This document shows, in pieces, positions 33,008-43,461 of a stretch of 64,000 bases of DNA. Each line of letters begins with the position of its first letter. The stretch's first letter is position 1. The notes under the pieces are model-generated. The model was not told the origin of the DNA. It searched no databases and was given only the letters and a program-made list of their open reading frames with translations. A program made the position numbers and the translations under genes. The stretch covers positions 6,540,878 through 6,604,877 of the forward strand of contig NC_083582.1 in the NCBI RefSeq assembly GCF_027579695.1. Reading direction: 5' to 3'. The stretch is from Neoarius graeffei. Lineage: Eukaryota > Chordata > Actinopteri > Siluriformes > Ariidae.

Positions 33008-34609
33008 CACTGGAGATCAAAATTAGAGAACAACTTATAAAAACTTGAATAATTTTGAAATAATACCATCTTCACTGCTCAACAGTTAAATGACATTTTA
33101 TTGTGTCCATATCATGGTTCAACAACATTTTTTTCACAAAATGACTAAAGGCATTTCACAAAAAAAAATATTTTTCAGAAAACGCACTGATCAAAATTAG
33201 AGAACACACTGATCAAAATTAGAGAACAACAATCTGGAACAAAAATCTGAAGGTTACAACAGTCAGCAATTAGTAAGAAGTGTACAGGCCTCTGCTGTGA
33301 ATGATTTCAGCACATCTGCGGCCACAGGATAGCACTAGTCTCTCACACTGCTCTGGTGTGATTTTGGTCCATTCTTCTTCCAGCCTCCTCCACAGTTCGG
33401 TGATTGTAGAGGGTTTCTTGACCATAACTTTGTCACCAAGGATTTTCCAGAGGTTCTCTATTGGGTTGAGATCAGGACTCTGGGCAGGCCATGCCATTAA
33501 TTCAATGTTTTCACCTTCAAGGAAATTCTTTACCCGTTTTGCTGTGTGACATGGAGCATTGTCCTGCATAAAGACTGCAGGCTGATTGGGCGATGAACGC
33601 AAGTAAGGAACCATGTGCTGTTGAAGAAGGTTCTGATACACATTTGCATTCACTCGGCCATGTAGCTGTACAAGAGGCCCAACTCCCGCAGCAGAAAACA
33701 TGCCCCAAACCATGACACTTCCTCCTCCACCTTTCACTGACTTCTTTACACACTTTGGGTTTAGTCTTTCTCCAATGTGTCGCCGAACATAATGCTTCCC
33801 ATCAGACCCAAATAAATTAAATTTGCTTTCATCACTGAAGTGAACCCTGGACCAGTTCTCCTCTGTCCACACAACATGCTCCTCAGCAAAGCTCAGTCTA
33901 GCTTTTTGATTTTTTTTTGCTAATGAGAGGTTTGGTCACTGCAGTGTGGGCCTTCAGTCCAAATGCTCTTAAACGGCGAGCCACTGTATGGCGAGCCAGA
34001 TCCTTACCATGTTCAGCACTGAACTGGCGAGCAATTCCACCTGCAGTATGGAAACGATTACCCATTGACATCCTTCGCAGTGACCTGTCCTCTCTTGCAT
34101 TTGTCTTCCGTGGATGACCAGCCTTCTTGGGCGACTTGAATGAGTTTGTAGTTTTGTAAAGATTCAATATTCTTGAAATCACAGATTTGGAACGATCAAC
34201 TTGTCTTGCTATGGCTGATAGGGTCATCCCTTTGGTTTTCATCTGGACAACCTGCTGCCGGAGGCTTTCAGTCACTTTAGAACGACCCACCATCTTGCAA
34301 AGTCAATGAAACTGGCAGTTAGAATGCCACTTAAATAGGGGTTGACTGATAATCAAGGAAATTAGCACCATGTGCTAGATTAGCACCATTAAGTGGGAGG
34401 CACCTGAAAGTGTTCTCTAATTTTGATCAGTGCATTTTTTGCAAAATGCAGGTTTTTTGTTGAAATGCGTTATCCATTTTGTGAAAAAGTGTTGTTGTAG
34501 CATGGTATAGACACAACAAAATGTCCTTAAACTGTTGAGCAGTGAAGATGGTATTATTTCAAAATTATTCAAGTTTTTATAAGTTGTTCTCTAATTTTGA
34601 TCTCCAGTG
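33008..34609 (-). mobile_element. Tc1-like transposon of a second family, with IR/DR ends
   Basis: Ends CACTGGAGATCAAAATTAGA are inverted at 33008 and 34609, with TA on both flanks. The outer TIRs are about 100 bases. Inner copies of GATCAAAATTAGAGAACA at about 33190, 33212 and (inverted) 34413 give the inverted-repeat/direct-repeat layout used by many Tc1 elements as extra transposase-binding sites. Confidence 0.93.
33270..34293 (-). pseudogene. Tc1-like transposase with a single frameshift
   Basis: The N-terminal frame (34293-33898) begins MVGRSKVTESLRQQVV and holds two helix-turn-helix units and GHPRKTN, a minor-groove hook. It ends in a nine-A run (LISKKK). The next frame (to 33270) continues with TEENWSRVHFSDESKFNLF, PAVFMQDNAPCHTAK and SPDLNPIENLW, keeping D, D and E with 34 residues between the last two. 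One extra base in the A run appears to be the only lesion. The protein would have excised the element at TA sites. Apart from this shift, length and motifs are normal. Confidence 0.9.
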
Positions 34610-34611
34610 TA

Positions 34612-35726
34612 TATTATATTTGCCCGGTCTGAACTGATCCGCTCAACGATTTTAAAGCCTGCATTTGCTCTTCTTATTTTAATCATTTTCAGTGGAATCG
34701 AAGATATTTTACAGAAACATATGGCGAGAGTTTGATTGGAGATCGCACCGTCATTAAATTATTAAATAATAAATTCATTGGTCATCACGGCTCTGACTGA
34801 CGCCACTGATAAAGGTCTCGTCACATCTGCTGAATCTATCATCATCTATCACCATCTCGAAGATTAAACCAGGCGTGGTTTAATGGTTAATAAAGAGGGA
34901 CGAGGCGATAGGACCAGAATCATCAGATCATGATACTCGGAGACATTTCTATAAGACACGATATGACTCATGATATTAAGGGTTGATATTAAGTGTAAGA
35001 AATGGAAATGAAAAAAAGTTGTCAACAAAAATAAGGATAAAAAATTGTTAATTTATGCATAATAAAATAAATAAATAAATAAATAAACTCAGTACAAAGA
35101 CTTCACCTTGCTATTAAAAAAAAAATTAAATATAAAATCGCCATCACTATGATCTCAGAAACGTAGCGACATTTTAGCACGATGAACTTCAGATTCACCC
35201 CACCTGACTGAGCCCAACCCTCACTCATGATTCTCTTCAAACTGAATTTTTATTAAACTCTTACATGATGCTGAAGCTCGATTTTCCTTGAGGATGTTTG
35301 AAGGACATTTGCAAGTTTGATTTTTTCATGAAAGGAAAAAAAAAAAAAAAATGTGCAGCCCACACATTTCACAGACATTCCACAAAATCAAATGCAATTA
35401 TAAATGGATTTTTTTAAAAATTGTAAAAACTAAAATCGCTGAGAAACTGCTGTGCTATCACACACTCCATGACGTGCCGTTAAGGGAAAGTAATCAACGT
35501 CTGGGTGGTAACAGTAACCCTGCTTCATCACACCACCCGGTCACTGATTAGTTTTCTATAGCAGCACAACACACATGACTGACCCACGCCCCTCTCGAGT
35601 TTACTCCAAACCCGTCCGTCGCACACGAGCAGGGACGCTGCCGATTCCACCCTGCATTAATCTCGCTGGAATTCCAAAGTAAACACACACACTGCAGCTG
35701 TCCGGCTTCCCGACTCCGCACAGCAC

Positions 35727-35780
<54 letters not shown>

Positions 35781-36590
35781 CGGGAATCTCACGCATTTAA
35801 GCATCAATGGAGAACACATGGAACACAACGTGGAATTTAAATAAATAAATAGTGGAGAGTTTAAGTCAGTGTTTAATTACGTGGAAGAAGGAGAGAGACA
35901 GCAGTCAAAGCTGAGTGATCAGAACCAGATTGGGAAAGAGTGCCAACTGATCTCAGAGAGACGACATCCGAGACAGCAGTCTGGAACGGACAGAGCAGAA
36001 ATAAAAGCACTTCGCTCCACTCCACCCAGGCGTGATGAAGAAATGCACTGGAAAGCATTGGAGACTCAAAAACAGGACCGTGTGCATGTCCTCTCGATAT
36101 TTATTTAATAATTTACTATGAAAATAGTTCCTGAATAACATCAACATTTTTCAAACTTTCACACCTTTCCACGTGACTTGAACACACGCCACACACTCAA
36201 ATTATACAGCAATGCATAAGATGTATAGATGCCCCAGACTGGACTCTATGTCCCCAAATGTCCCAGATTTAAACATTAAACACTGTTAAATCATGGACTT
36301 CATCAGGACTCCTGCGTGTCCCCAGACTCGACTCGCCCATGTCCACGTGCTGCACGTCCCCAGACTTGACTTACACACGGCTGTAGACTCAAGCCATGTC
36401 TCCAGAGTCAATGTACGTCCAAGACAGGACCTCCCCTGCGACGCATCCCCAGACCCCTATAAACTTCCGTAAAGCTCCAGGAGGTCCGAACTTTTCTCGA
36501 GACTCTCAGAAAATCACCAAACGTGCAAATACACAGATGAGCACTCGAAGAAAAGAAAAGGAAAGCCACACCCACTCTCAGAAAATAACA
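34612..36590. other. Non-coding; GA microsatellite and repeat scraps
   Basis: A (GA)n run occupies about 35729-35778. CTTCATCACACCAC at about 35523 recurs near 56983 and 63088 and inverted near 56312, marking a dispersed repeat. Minus- and plus-strand frames near 35550-36610 lack motifs and are not called. Confidence 0.35.
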
Positions 36591-36592
36591 TA

Positions 36593-36737
36593 CAGGGGGC
36601 TGCAAAAGTAGGTATACAGTAATGAAAAACAAAACGTTCGCACAAAACATTAGCATTAAATGAAACCTAGCACCACTATTAGAATATCGGTAATACTGGG
36701 ATAATCCTTACTGTATACCTACCTTTGCAGCCTCCTG
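36593..36737. mobile_element. Mariner-type MITE, 145 bases
   Basis: Inverted ends CAGGGGGCTGCAAAAGTAGG and (right complement) CAGGAGGCTGCAAAGGTAGG each run on through TATACAGTAA. TA flanks both sides (36591-36592, 36738-36739). No coding sequence. Confidence 0.85.
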
Positions 36738-36995
36738 TATACATACAGGTCACTTTTTTGATGGAATAAAAACGTGTTCTATTCCCCTCTAGCGGGTTTC
36801 ATTCATTTGGTTTGATAGCATGCGATAGCGTTAGTATATCGCTTATCCTACATGTATTACGTCACTCTACCCAATGGAGAATGAGCGCCGAATATGGTTT
36901 GCGATATTGCACGGTTGTCAAGACATGACGTCACACATCAGAGACGTAAAACTTCTGCGCTAGCGAGTGACTGACAATTTGTAAATAAAACACAC

Positions 36996-37120
36996 ATGGC
37001 CGTCAGGTTTGCTTTGTTAAAGACGGAAGATTTTGAGAGAATTAAGAGAAAGACGCGTTGCACACCCGAAAGGAATATGTACGTGAACGAATCGAAGACG
37101 AGTACTGTAGCTGAATGGAA
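36996..37120 (+). pseudogene. KIAA1958-like N-terminal fragment (left end)
   Basis: It starts MAVRFALLKTEDFERI; one frame away the text continues EKDALHTRKEYV. Proteins of the KIAA1958/Crypton-derived tyrosine recombinase group begin in a similar way, ahead of a SAM-like DNA-binding domain. The frameshift and the following unrelated sequence make it a relic. Identification rests on motif style and is tentative. Confidence 0.35.
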
Positions 37121-37422
37121 TATATCTGATAGACCACGAAAAAAAAAAAGCCAGCCGCCATCATTATTACTATTCAGTTGTGGTCAGAAGTTTACAGTGA
37201 CATGAATGTCATGGCAATATTTGGGCTTTCAGTAATTTCTTTCAACTGTTCTTTTCTGTGGCAGAATGATTGTACAGGTGCGCAAGTTTTAATTTCATTT
37301 GGGTTTTCTGAAATCAACACAGGAGCAAAATTATACATACAGGGTCAAAAATTTACATACGCTCACTTAGGTCATTAATTCAGGAGGTGCAGCACTCATT
37401 GGGTTGACCAACACACAGTAAA

Positions 37423-37551
37423 ATGGGAAAGTCCAAGGAGCTCAGTGCAGATCTAAGAAAGAGGATCGCAGATATACACAACTCCAGGATGTCTCTTGGA
37501 GCCATTTCTAAACAACTGCAAATTCCAAGATCAGTTCAAACAATTGTTTTG
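37423..37551 (+). pseudogene. Tc1-like transposase N-terminus
   Basis: It reads MGKSKELSADLRKRIADIH, then SLGAISKQLQIPRS and VQTIV, the first helix-turn-helix of the Tc1/Sleeping Beauty transposase DNA-binding domain. After about 43 codons it joins a minus-strand LINE fragment. The rest of the gene, including the catalytic core, is gone. Confidence 0.8.
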
Positions 37552-38290
37552 AGGACAGCTTTGACTTCCTGTGTTACCCATGGCTTGTTATTAGGGTAAC
37601 ACCGTACAGTCTTAGCAGGGGAGACCACGTCTGCACAGAAGTTGAGGTAAATCTGTCAGTGTGTCAGCCCCTCTATTGCCCCTTTTCCACCAAAGCAGTT
37701 CCAGGGCTGGTTCGGGGCCAGTGCTTAGTTTGGAACCGGGTTTTCTGTTTCCACTGACAAAGAACTGGCTCTGGGGCCAGAAAAACCGGTTCCAGGCTAG
37801 CACCAACTCTCTGCTGGGCCAGAGGAAAGAACCGCTTACGTCAGTGGGGGGGGGGGGGAGTTGTTAAGACCAACAACAATAACAAGACCGCGAAAGATCG
37901 CCATTTTTAAGCGACGAGAAGCAGCAGCTGTACAAACGCGATTATTATTATTATTATTATTATTATTGTTGTTGTTGCTTCTTCCGTGTTGTTTTTGCTT
38001 CGATATTCGCGCCAAGGTTTAAGCAAACGTAGCGACGTAACTGACGTATACAGCGACGTAATGACGTGGCACCGCGAGCGATGGAAAAGCAAACTGGTTC
38101 TCAGCTGGCTCGCAAGTTGAATGAGTTGTGAACCAGCACCGGCCCCGAACCAGCCCTGGAACTGATTTGGTGGAAAAGGGGTATCTGTCCTCACAGTGTG
38201 GGCTAAGCAACACATCCCAGTCTGTGATGTCATAGCAGTTGACTTGACTTGAAATATCCAACCAGAATTCTGTCAGAAGCTTGTTCATGG
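37552..38290 (-). pseudogene. LINE ORF2 linker fragment, split by a MITE
   Basis: On the minus strand the right part reads YDITDWDVLLSPHCED. After the MITE it resumes with LNFCADVVSPAKTVRCYPNN, then KPWVTQEVKAVL. This matches the spacer between endonuclease and reverse transcriptase in fish L2/CR1/Jockey-type ORF2 proteins. About 230 bases remain when the MITE is subtracted. Stops and a lost join show it is dead. Confidence 0.55.
37677..38183. mobile_element. CCCCTTTTCCACC MITE, copy 1
   Basis: Inverted ends TGCCCCTTTTCCACCAAAGC and (right complement) TACCCCTTTTCCACCAAATC, with further inverted CAGTTCCAGGGCTGGTTCG. (ATT)n lies inside. It is the same family as 48514-49604 and 49004-49528. The flanks TAT and TCT only partly agree as a 3-base duplication. 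Confidence 0.8.
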
Positions 38291-38291
38291 T

Positions 38292-38328
38292 ACAACCCCG
38301 ATTCCAAAAAAGTTGGGACAAATTATAT
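38292..38328. mobile_element. Lone Tc1 terminal fragment
   Basis: TACAACCCCGATTCCAAAAA and AGTTGGGACAAATT repeat the terminus of the Tc1 family of copies A-C, about 100 bases left of copy B. It lacks a matching opposite end and is a remnant or a partial insertion. Confidence 0.7.
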
Positions 38329-38390
38329 ACAAATTATATGAACTGATGTAAAGCGCACTGAGCATTTTATGTAATGAAGATGCTACAATA

Positions 38391-39720
38391 CAACCCCGAT
38401 TCCAAAAAAGTTGGGACAAAGTACAAATTGTAAATAAAAACGGAATTCAATGATGTGGAAGTTTCAAAATACCATATTTTATTCAGAATAGAACATAGAT
38501 GACATATCAAATGTTTAAACTGAGAAAATGTATCATTTAAAGAGAAAAATTAGGTGATTTTAAATTTCATGACAACAACACATCTCAAAAAAGTTGGGAC
38601 AAGGCCATGTTTCCCACTGTGAGACATCCCCTTTTCTCTTTACAACAGTCTGTAAACGTCTGGGGACTGAGGAGACAAGTTGCTCAAGTTTAGGGATAGG
38701 AATGTTAACCCATTCTTGTCTAATGTAGGATTCTAGTTGCTCAACTGTCTTAGGTCTTTTTTGTCGTATCTTCCGTTTTATGATGCGCCAAATGTTTTCT
38801 ATGGGTGAAAGATCTGGACTGCAGGCTGGCCAGTTCAGTACCCGGACCCTTCTTCTACGCAGCCATGATGCTGTAATTGATGCAGTATGTGGTTTGGCAT
38901 TGTCATGTTGGAAAATGCAAGGTCTTCCCTGAAAGAGACGTCGTCTGGATGGGAGCATATGTTGTTCTAGAACCTGGATATACCTTTCAGCATTGATGGT
39001 GTCTTTCCAGATGTGTAAGCTGCCCATGCCACACGCACTAATGCAACCCCATACCATCAGAGATGCAGGCTTCTGAACTGAGCGCTGATAACAACTTGGG
39101 TCGTCCTTCTCCTGAGCCCATTTTGTGATTTCCAATACAGAAGCATGCCTGTATGTGATGCAGTGCCGTCTAAGGGCCTGAAGATCACGGGCACCCAGTA
39201 TGGTTTTCCGGCCTTGACCCTTACGCACAGAGATTCTTCCAGATTCTCTGAATCTTTTGATGATATTATGCACTGTAGATGATGATATGTTCAAACTCTC
39301 TGCAATTTTACACTGTCGAACTCCTTTCTGATATTGCTCCACTATTTGTTGGCGCAGAATTAGGGGGATTGGTGATCCTCTTCCCATCTTTACTTCTGAG
39401 AGCCGCTGCCACTCCAAGATGCTCTTTTTATACCCAGTCATGTTAATGACCTATTGCCAATTGACCTAATGAGTTGCAATTTGGTCCTCCAGCTGTTCCT
39501 TTTTTGTACCTTTAACTTTTCCAGCCTCTTATTGCCCCTGTCCCAACTTTTTTGAGATGTGTTGCTGTCATGAAATTTCAAAATGTCTCACTTTCGACAT
39601 TTGATATGTTGTCTATGTTCTATTGTGAATACAATATCAGTTTTTGAGATTTGTAAATTATTGCATTCCATTTTTATTTACAATTTGTACTTTGTCCCAA
39701 CTTTTTTGGAATTGGGGTTG
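38391..39720 (-). mobile_element. Tc1-like transposon, copy B, internally deleted
   Basis: It has the same ends as copy A and TA on both flanks (38389-38390, 39721-39722). It is about 250 bases shorter than copy A owing to one internal deletion in the transposase gene. It sits inside the third-family Tc1. Confidence 0.93.
38560..39441 (-). pseudogene. Tc1-like transposase with in-frame deletion
   Basis: The 293-residue frame is identical in outline to copy A but jumps from EITKWAQE straight to KDDPSCYQ. About 82 residues are missing, including the end of the DNA-binding region and the first catalytic aspartate (WSDES). The second aspartate (FQHDNAKPH) and the glutamate ([11 protein letters not shown]) remain. 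The frame is open but catalysis is impossible. It could still bind termini only weakly, since most of the second helix-turn-helix is gone. Confidence 0.9.
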
Positions 39721-40299
39721 TAAACAAAAATGTTTGGTTAAGGTGAATCTTGCAAAGAGACATTTTACCCAAATATTAGGTGTGTTGTATGTATATTTTT
39801 GGCCCCGTGTTGATTCCAGAAACCCAAAGAAAATTAAAACTTGTGCACCAAAATCTATTTTTTTTATTAAAGCTATATGCTGTACAATCATTCTGCCACA
39901 GAAAAAGAACAGTTGAAAGAAATTACTGAAAGCCCAAATATTGCCATGACATTCATATCCAAGATGACATTCATGTCACTGTATGTAAACTTCTGACCAC
40001 AACCGTACATACACATTCGACTGAACAATTAGATTTTACAAAAAGTTAAGAACAGGGCAGAAACTTACCAATATTTAATACTGATTCCGATTGACTGTAA
40101 TTCAACACTCTGTCAATCCAATGTACTGCACAAAGTTCGAACAATAAAAATGGTACAAGTCCAAAAAACTTCAACAACGACCCAACTTATATACAAGCGA
40201 TATCCAGGTTGACGGTTCAAGTTCACAGTTACTTTTGGTCGTAGTTAATTGTTCCATTGCAGTTGTTCAAAACAAAAGGGCTTTGCTGAGTGAAGTCCT

Positions 40300-40472
40300 C
40301 TTGTAAAAGTCTGTCACTTTTCCTCACCTCCAAGTAGAACTTTGACAAGATTTTTGCTATTGCTCTCTTTTCCAGTTTTTCGATGTCTGTTGGTCTGTTT
40401 TTCTCTTGTAAATATGCGTGAAGAATATATAATAAAGTTTTGTTAGCCTTTTGGGTGTTCAGCATGTCTTGA
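40300..40472 (-). pseudogene. KIAA1958-like N-terminal fragment (right end)
   Basis: Read on the minus strand: DMLNTQKANKTLLYILHAYL, QEKNRPTDIEKLEKRAIAKI and LSKFYLEVRKSD. This fits the SAM-like N-terminal domain of KIAA1958/Crypton-type tyrosine recombinases. No recombinase core follows. It is the inverted counterpart of the fragment at 36996-37120. Confidence 0.5.
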
Positions 40473-40789
40473 GTTTCATTTTATTTATTTTGTGCTGAAA
40501 CCGAGCATTGAATTAACCCCGCCTTCTCTCTCCCGGCCGACAAAGAAATGATTGTGCGCATACACAGCAGAAAAGTTGTCATTGGATCTTCGCATGAGCT
40601 CCGACATGAGAGGCCGTGTTGTGTTGTCTTGACAACGTGCAATATTATAACAACATTGCACACTCCTCCACTGGGGAGAGCGGTGTAATACATGGAGGAT
40701 AAGCGATATAATACTGCATGCCATCAATAAACCCACGAGAAGAAAACAGAGCATGTTTTTATCCCGTGGAAAAAGTAGCCTGTATGTAT

Positions 40790-41330
40790 AATATTTAATT
40801 ACTGCCCCTTTAGGGGTACAATGGCTTGTTACTGGTGCAGTAACCGCTAAGGTACTTATTTATGCCCTTTATATACTGCTTGGTGTACCGTCTTGACCCT
40901 AAAAAGGAACACATCGTTACCCTGAGGTCCAATAATGAGGTGCAGGGGGAACATCAGTGTCAATTGTATCTTGGGGGACAGAAATGGACTCCTATTGAAC
41001 CCATTTCTAACAGGGTAACTACATAAAACTGTCCATATAGACAGCATCTGTTTCTCAAACACATTTCATCATTTACATCAGGTAAAAGTTCATAATCTTA
41101 AACGAGTGTGATTTGGGAAGCGTGAAATGAAGTCCGTTTCTGCAAAACTAAAATCAGTCAGTCAGTCAGTCAGTCAGAGTAATAACAAGCAACAACCTGC
41201 TGTTCCTCCAGACAACAGGAACTTTCCTGCAGGGGAAGGAACAGGGACACTAAACACAGACAAGACCACCAACAGGGCCACTAAACCCCGACCACCAGCA
41301 GGGCCACTAAACCCCGTCCACCAGCAGGGC
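40790..41330. other. No recognised gene; short (CAGT)n
   Basis: A (CAGT)n run lies at 41156-41178. The remainder is unremarkable up to the minisatellite. Confidence 0.35.
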
Positions 41331-41334
41331 CACT

Positions 41335-42400
41335 AAACACCGAACGGGGACGCTGAACAAGAGGGACACTGAGCACCGAACGGGGACGCTGAACAAGAGG
41401 GACGCTGAGCACCAACAGGGACGCTGAACAAGAGGGACGCTGAACGGGGACACTGAGCACCAACAGGGACGCTGAACGGGGACACTGAGCACCAACAGGG
41501 ACGCTGAACGGGGACACTGAGCACCAACAGGGACGCTGAACGGGGACACTGAGCACCAACAGGGACGCTGAACGGGGACACTGAGCACCAACAGGGACGC
41601 TGAACGGGGACACTGAGCACCAACAGGGACGCTGAACGGGGACACTGAGCACCAACAGGGACGCTGAACGGGGACACTGAGCACCAACAGGGACGCTGAA
41701 CGGGGACACTGAGCACCAACAGGGACGCTGAACGGGGACACTGAGCACCAACAGGGACGCTGAACGGGGACACTGAGCACCAACAGGGACGCTGAACGGG
41801 GACACTGAGCACCAACAGGGACGCTGAACGGGGACACTGAGCACCAACAGGGACGCTGAACGGGGACACTGAGCACCAACAGGGACGCTGAACGGGGACA
41901 CTGAGCACCAACAGGGACGCTGAACGGGGACAGGAATACTGAACGGGGACACTAAGAGGGACACGGAACGGGAACGGGGACACGGAACAAGGACACAGAC
42001 ACTGAACACCAAGAGGGACACTAAATGGGAACACTGAACAGGGACGGGAACACTGAACAAGGACACTGAACGGGGACACTGAACGGGGACAGGACACTGA
42101 ACGGGGACACTGAACGGGGACACTGAACGGGGACGGGACACTGAACGGGGACGGGGACACTGAACGGGGACGGGGACACGGAACAGGGACTCCAAGAGGG
42201 ACACTGAACGGGAACACGGAACAGGGACACCAAGAGGAACACTGAACGGGGACACGGACAACGAACACCAAGAGGGACACTGAACAGGGACACCAAGAGG
42301 GACACTGAATGGGGACAGGGACACTGAATGGGAACGGAACGGGGACACCAAGAGGGACACTGAATGGGAACGGCGACACTGAAGAGGAACACTGAAGCAG
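41335..42400. repeat. Minisatellite, 32-base unit, with degenerate flank
   Basis: From about 41459 to 41930, fifteen nearly identical 32-base units contain CAACAGGGACGCTGAACG and GGGACACTGAGCAC. The flanks (41335-41458, 41931-42400) use shorter variants such as GGGACACTGAAC. Because 32 is not a multiple of three and the unit lacks stops on the minus strand, long minus-strand frames appear; they are artefacts. Confidence 0.92.
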
Positions 42401-42539
42401 GTCTGCTGTGTTTGTTGTAGTGACTGTAATGTAGTCAGTGCTGAAGTTTGGTTACAGTTTCCTTTAAAATAGAAACATTTCCTGCAACAAATCTGAAGTT
42501 CACTTTAGTTCACACTAAACATGGAGAAGAAGGAAACAC

Positions 42540-42722
42540 TGATACAGACAGACAGAGAGAGACAGACAGACAGAGAGAGACAGACAGACAGACAGAGAGA
42601 GAGAGAGACTCTACCAAACACTGCACGCGCGTTACTAATAAACAGATAAACGCAGCACGGATCCCGAGTGAAGAGTTTGTTGTTGTAAAAGTGATAAACG
42701 CGCTCCGGCAACATAATGGAAA

Positions 42723-42753
<31 letters not shown>

Positions 42754-42970
42754 GACCTGCTGTAGAGCTGAGCTCCTGCTGTAGAACTGAGCTGTAGAGC
42801 TGAGCTCCTGCTGTAGAACTGAGCTGTAGAACTGAGCTGTAGAGCTGAGCTCCTGCTGTAGAGCTGAGCTGTAGAGCTGAGCTCCTGCTGTAGAGCTGAG
42901 CTGTAGAGCTGAGCTGTAGAGCTGAGCTCCTGCTGTAGAGCTGAGCTGTAGAGCTGAGCTCCTGCTGTAA
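42540..42970. repeat. GACA/GA and CT repeats, then CTGTAGAGCTGAG minisatellite
   Basis: (GACA)/(GAGA) occupies 42546-42610 and (CT)n about 42724-42752. From 42757 to 42970 the sequence alternates GAGCTGAGCTCCTGCTGTA and GAGCTGAGCTGTA units (some with GAACTG). Confidence 0.85.
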
Positions 42971-43019
42971 GAAACAGAAATAAAAGTGAAATAAAGGCTG
43001 CGCGCGAGGTTACTCACTC

Positions 43020-43440
43020 AGTGTCAGTGAGCCGCCCTGCAGATCCTTCACTCCTCTCCTCCTCTCTCCACTCCACTCCACTCCTCCTCACTCCTCTCCT
43101 CCACTTTACTCCTCCACTTTACTCCAACATGGGCTTACTTGCTTTTTTTCTTTCTCTCTCTCCCCCCTCCGGAGAGAAACCACTCATTCACCCTGCTGTA
43201 AACTCTACAGTCTCTCAAAAGTGACTCGGAGCTTTTCTCTCTCTCTCTGTCTGTCTGTCTCTCCTACAGGACTCCACTCCGTGTTTACTCTGAGCTCAGG
43301 GCAGCCAGCGGGCGGAAGTACTGCTGCTCCTGATTGGTCCGCTTCACTCAACAAGAGGCGGGACTAGAGCTCAATGCTGAGGTCTGATTGGCTGGAGAGC
43401 AATCAATCACTCAGCACACCTGTCCTCTCTCCCTGAACAA
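43020..43440 (-). promoter_or_regulatory. Candidate minus-strand promoter and leader
   Basis: Read on the minus strand, AGCCAATCAGA and GACCAATCAGG (two CCAAT boxes) flank TCCCGCCTC (a GC box) between about 43400 and 43330. A purine-rich stretch follows, and then CACTGAGTGAGTAAC near 43010-43020 could be a splice donor. Together they would fit a TATA-less promoter with a non-coding first exon. No coding exon was found downstream, so the gene is unknown. A diverged copy of its upstream part lies at 44911-45040. Confidence 0.3.
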
Positions 43441-43461
43441 GAAAGTCCCGTGATCAATTAC

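Larger units (their letters stand above)
37175..40005 (+). mobile_element. Tc1-like transposon (third family) split by several insertions
   Basis: The ends are CAGTTGTGGTCAGAAGTTTA and, as complement of the right, CGGTTGTGGTCAGAAGTTTA. Inverted similarity runs inward through CATGGCAATATTTGGGCTTT, AGTAATTTCTTTCAACTG and beyond. These resemble Sleeping Beauty/Tdr1-type ends. TA follows the right end, but the left flank has decayed to TT. Only the N-terminus of the transposase remains. The interior is a LINE fragment with a MITE inside, a lone Tc1 end and Tc1 copy B. Confidence 0.8.
36745..40782. mobile_element. Composite with long diverged inverted ends and KIAA1958/Crypton-like pieces
   Basis: The left end reads CATACAGGTCACTTTTT and the right complement CATACAGGCTACTTTTT. 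Inverted similarity continues for about 200 bases through ATAAAAAC, TATCGCTTATCCT, CATGTATTAC and TTGTCAAGACA. Each end encodes, pointing inward, a piece of what looks like the same protein. The centre is occupied by a Tc1 element that itself holds a LINE fragment, a MITE and another Tc1. The superfamily is not assigned; the inverted ends may be element TIRs or two opposed copies. Confidence 0.5.

Noticed and set aside
41281..42392. Minus-strand proteins of 348-359 residues with VPVGAQ repeats
   Set aside because: Product of the 32-base minisatellite; all frames are open for arithmetic reasons.
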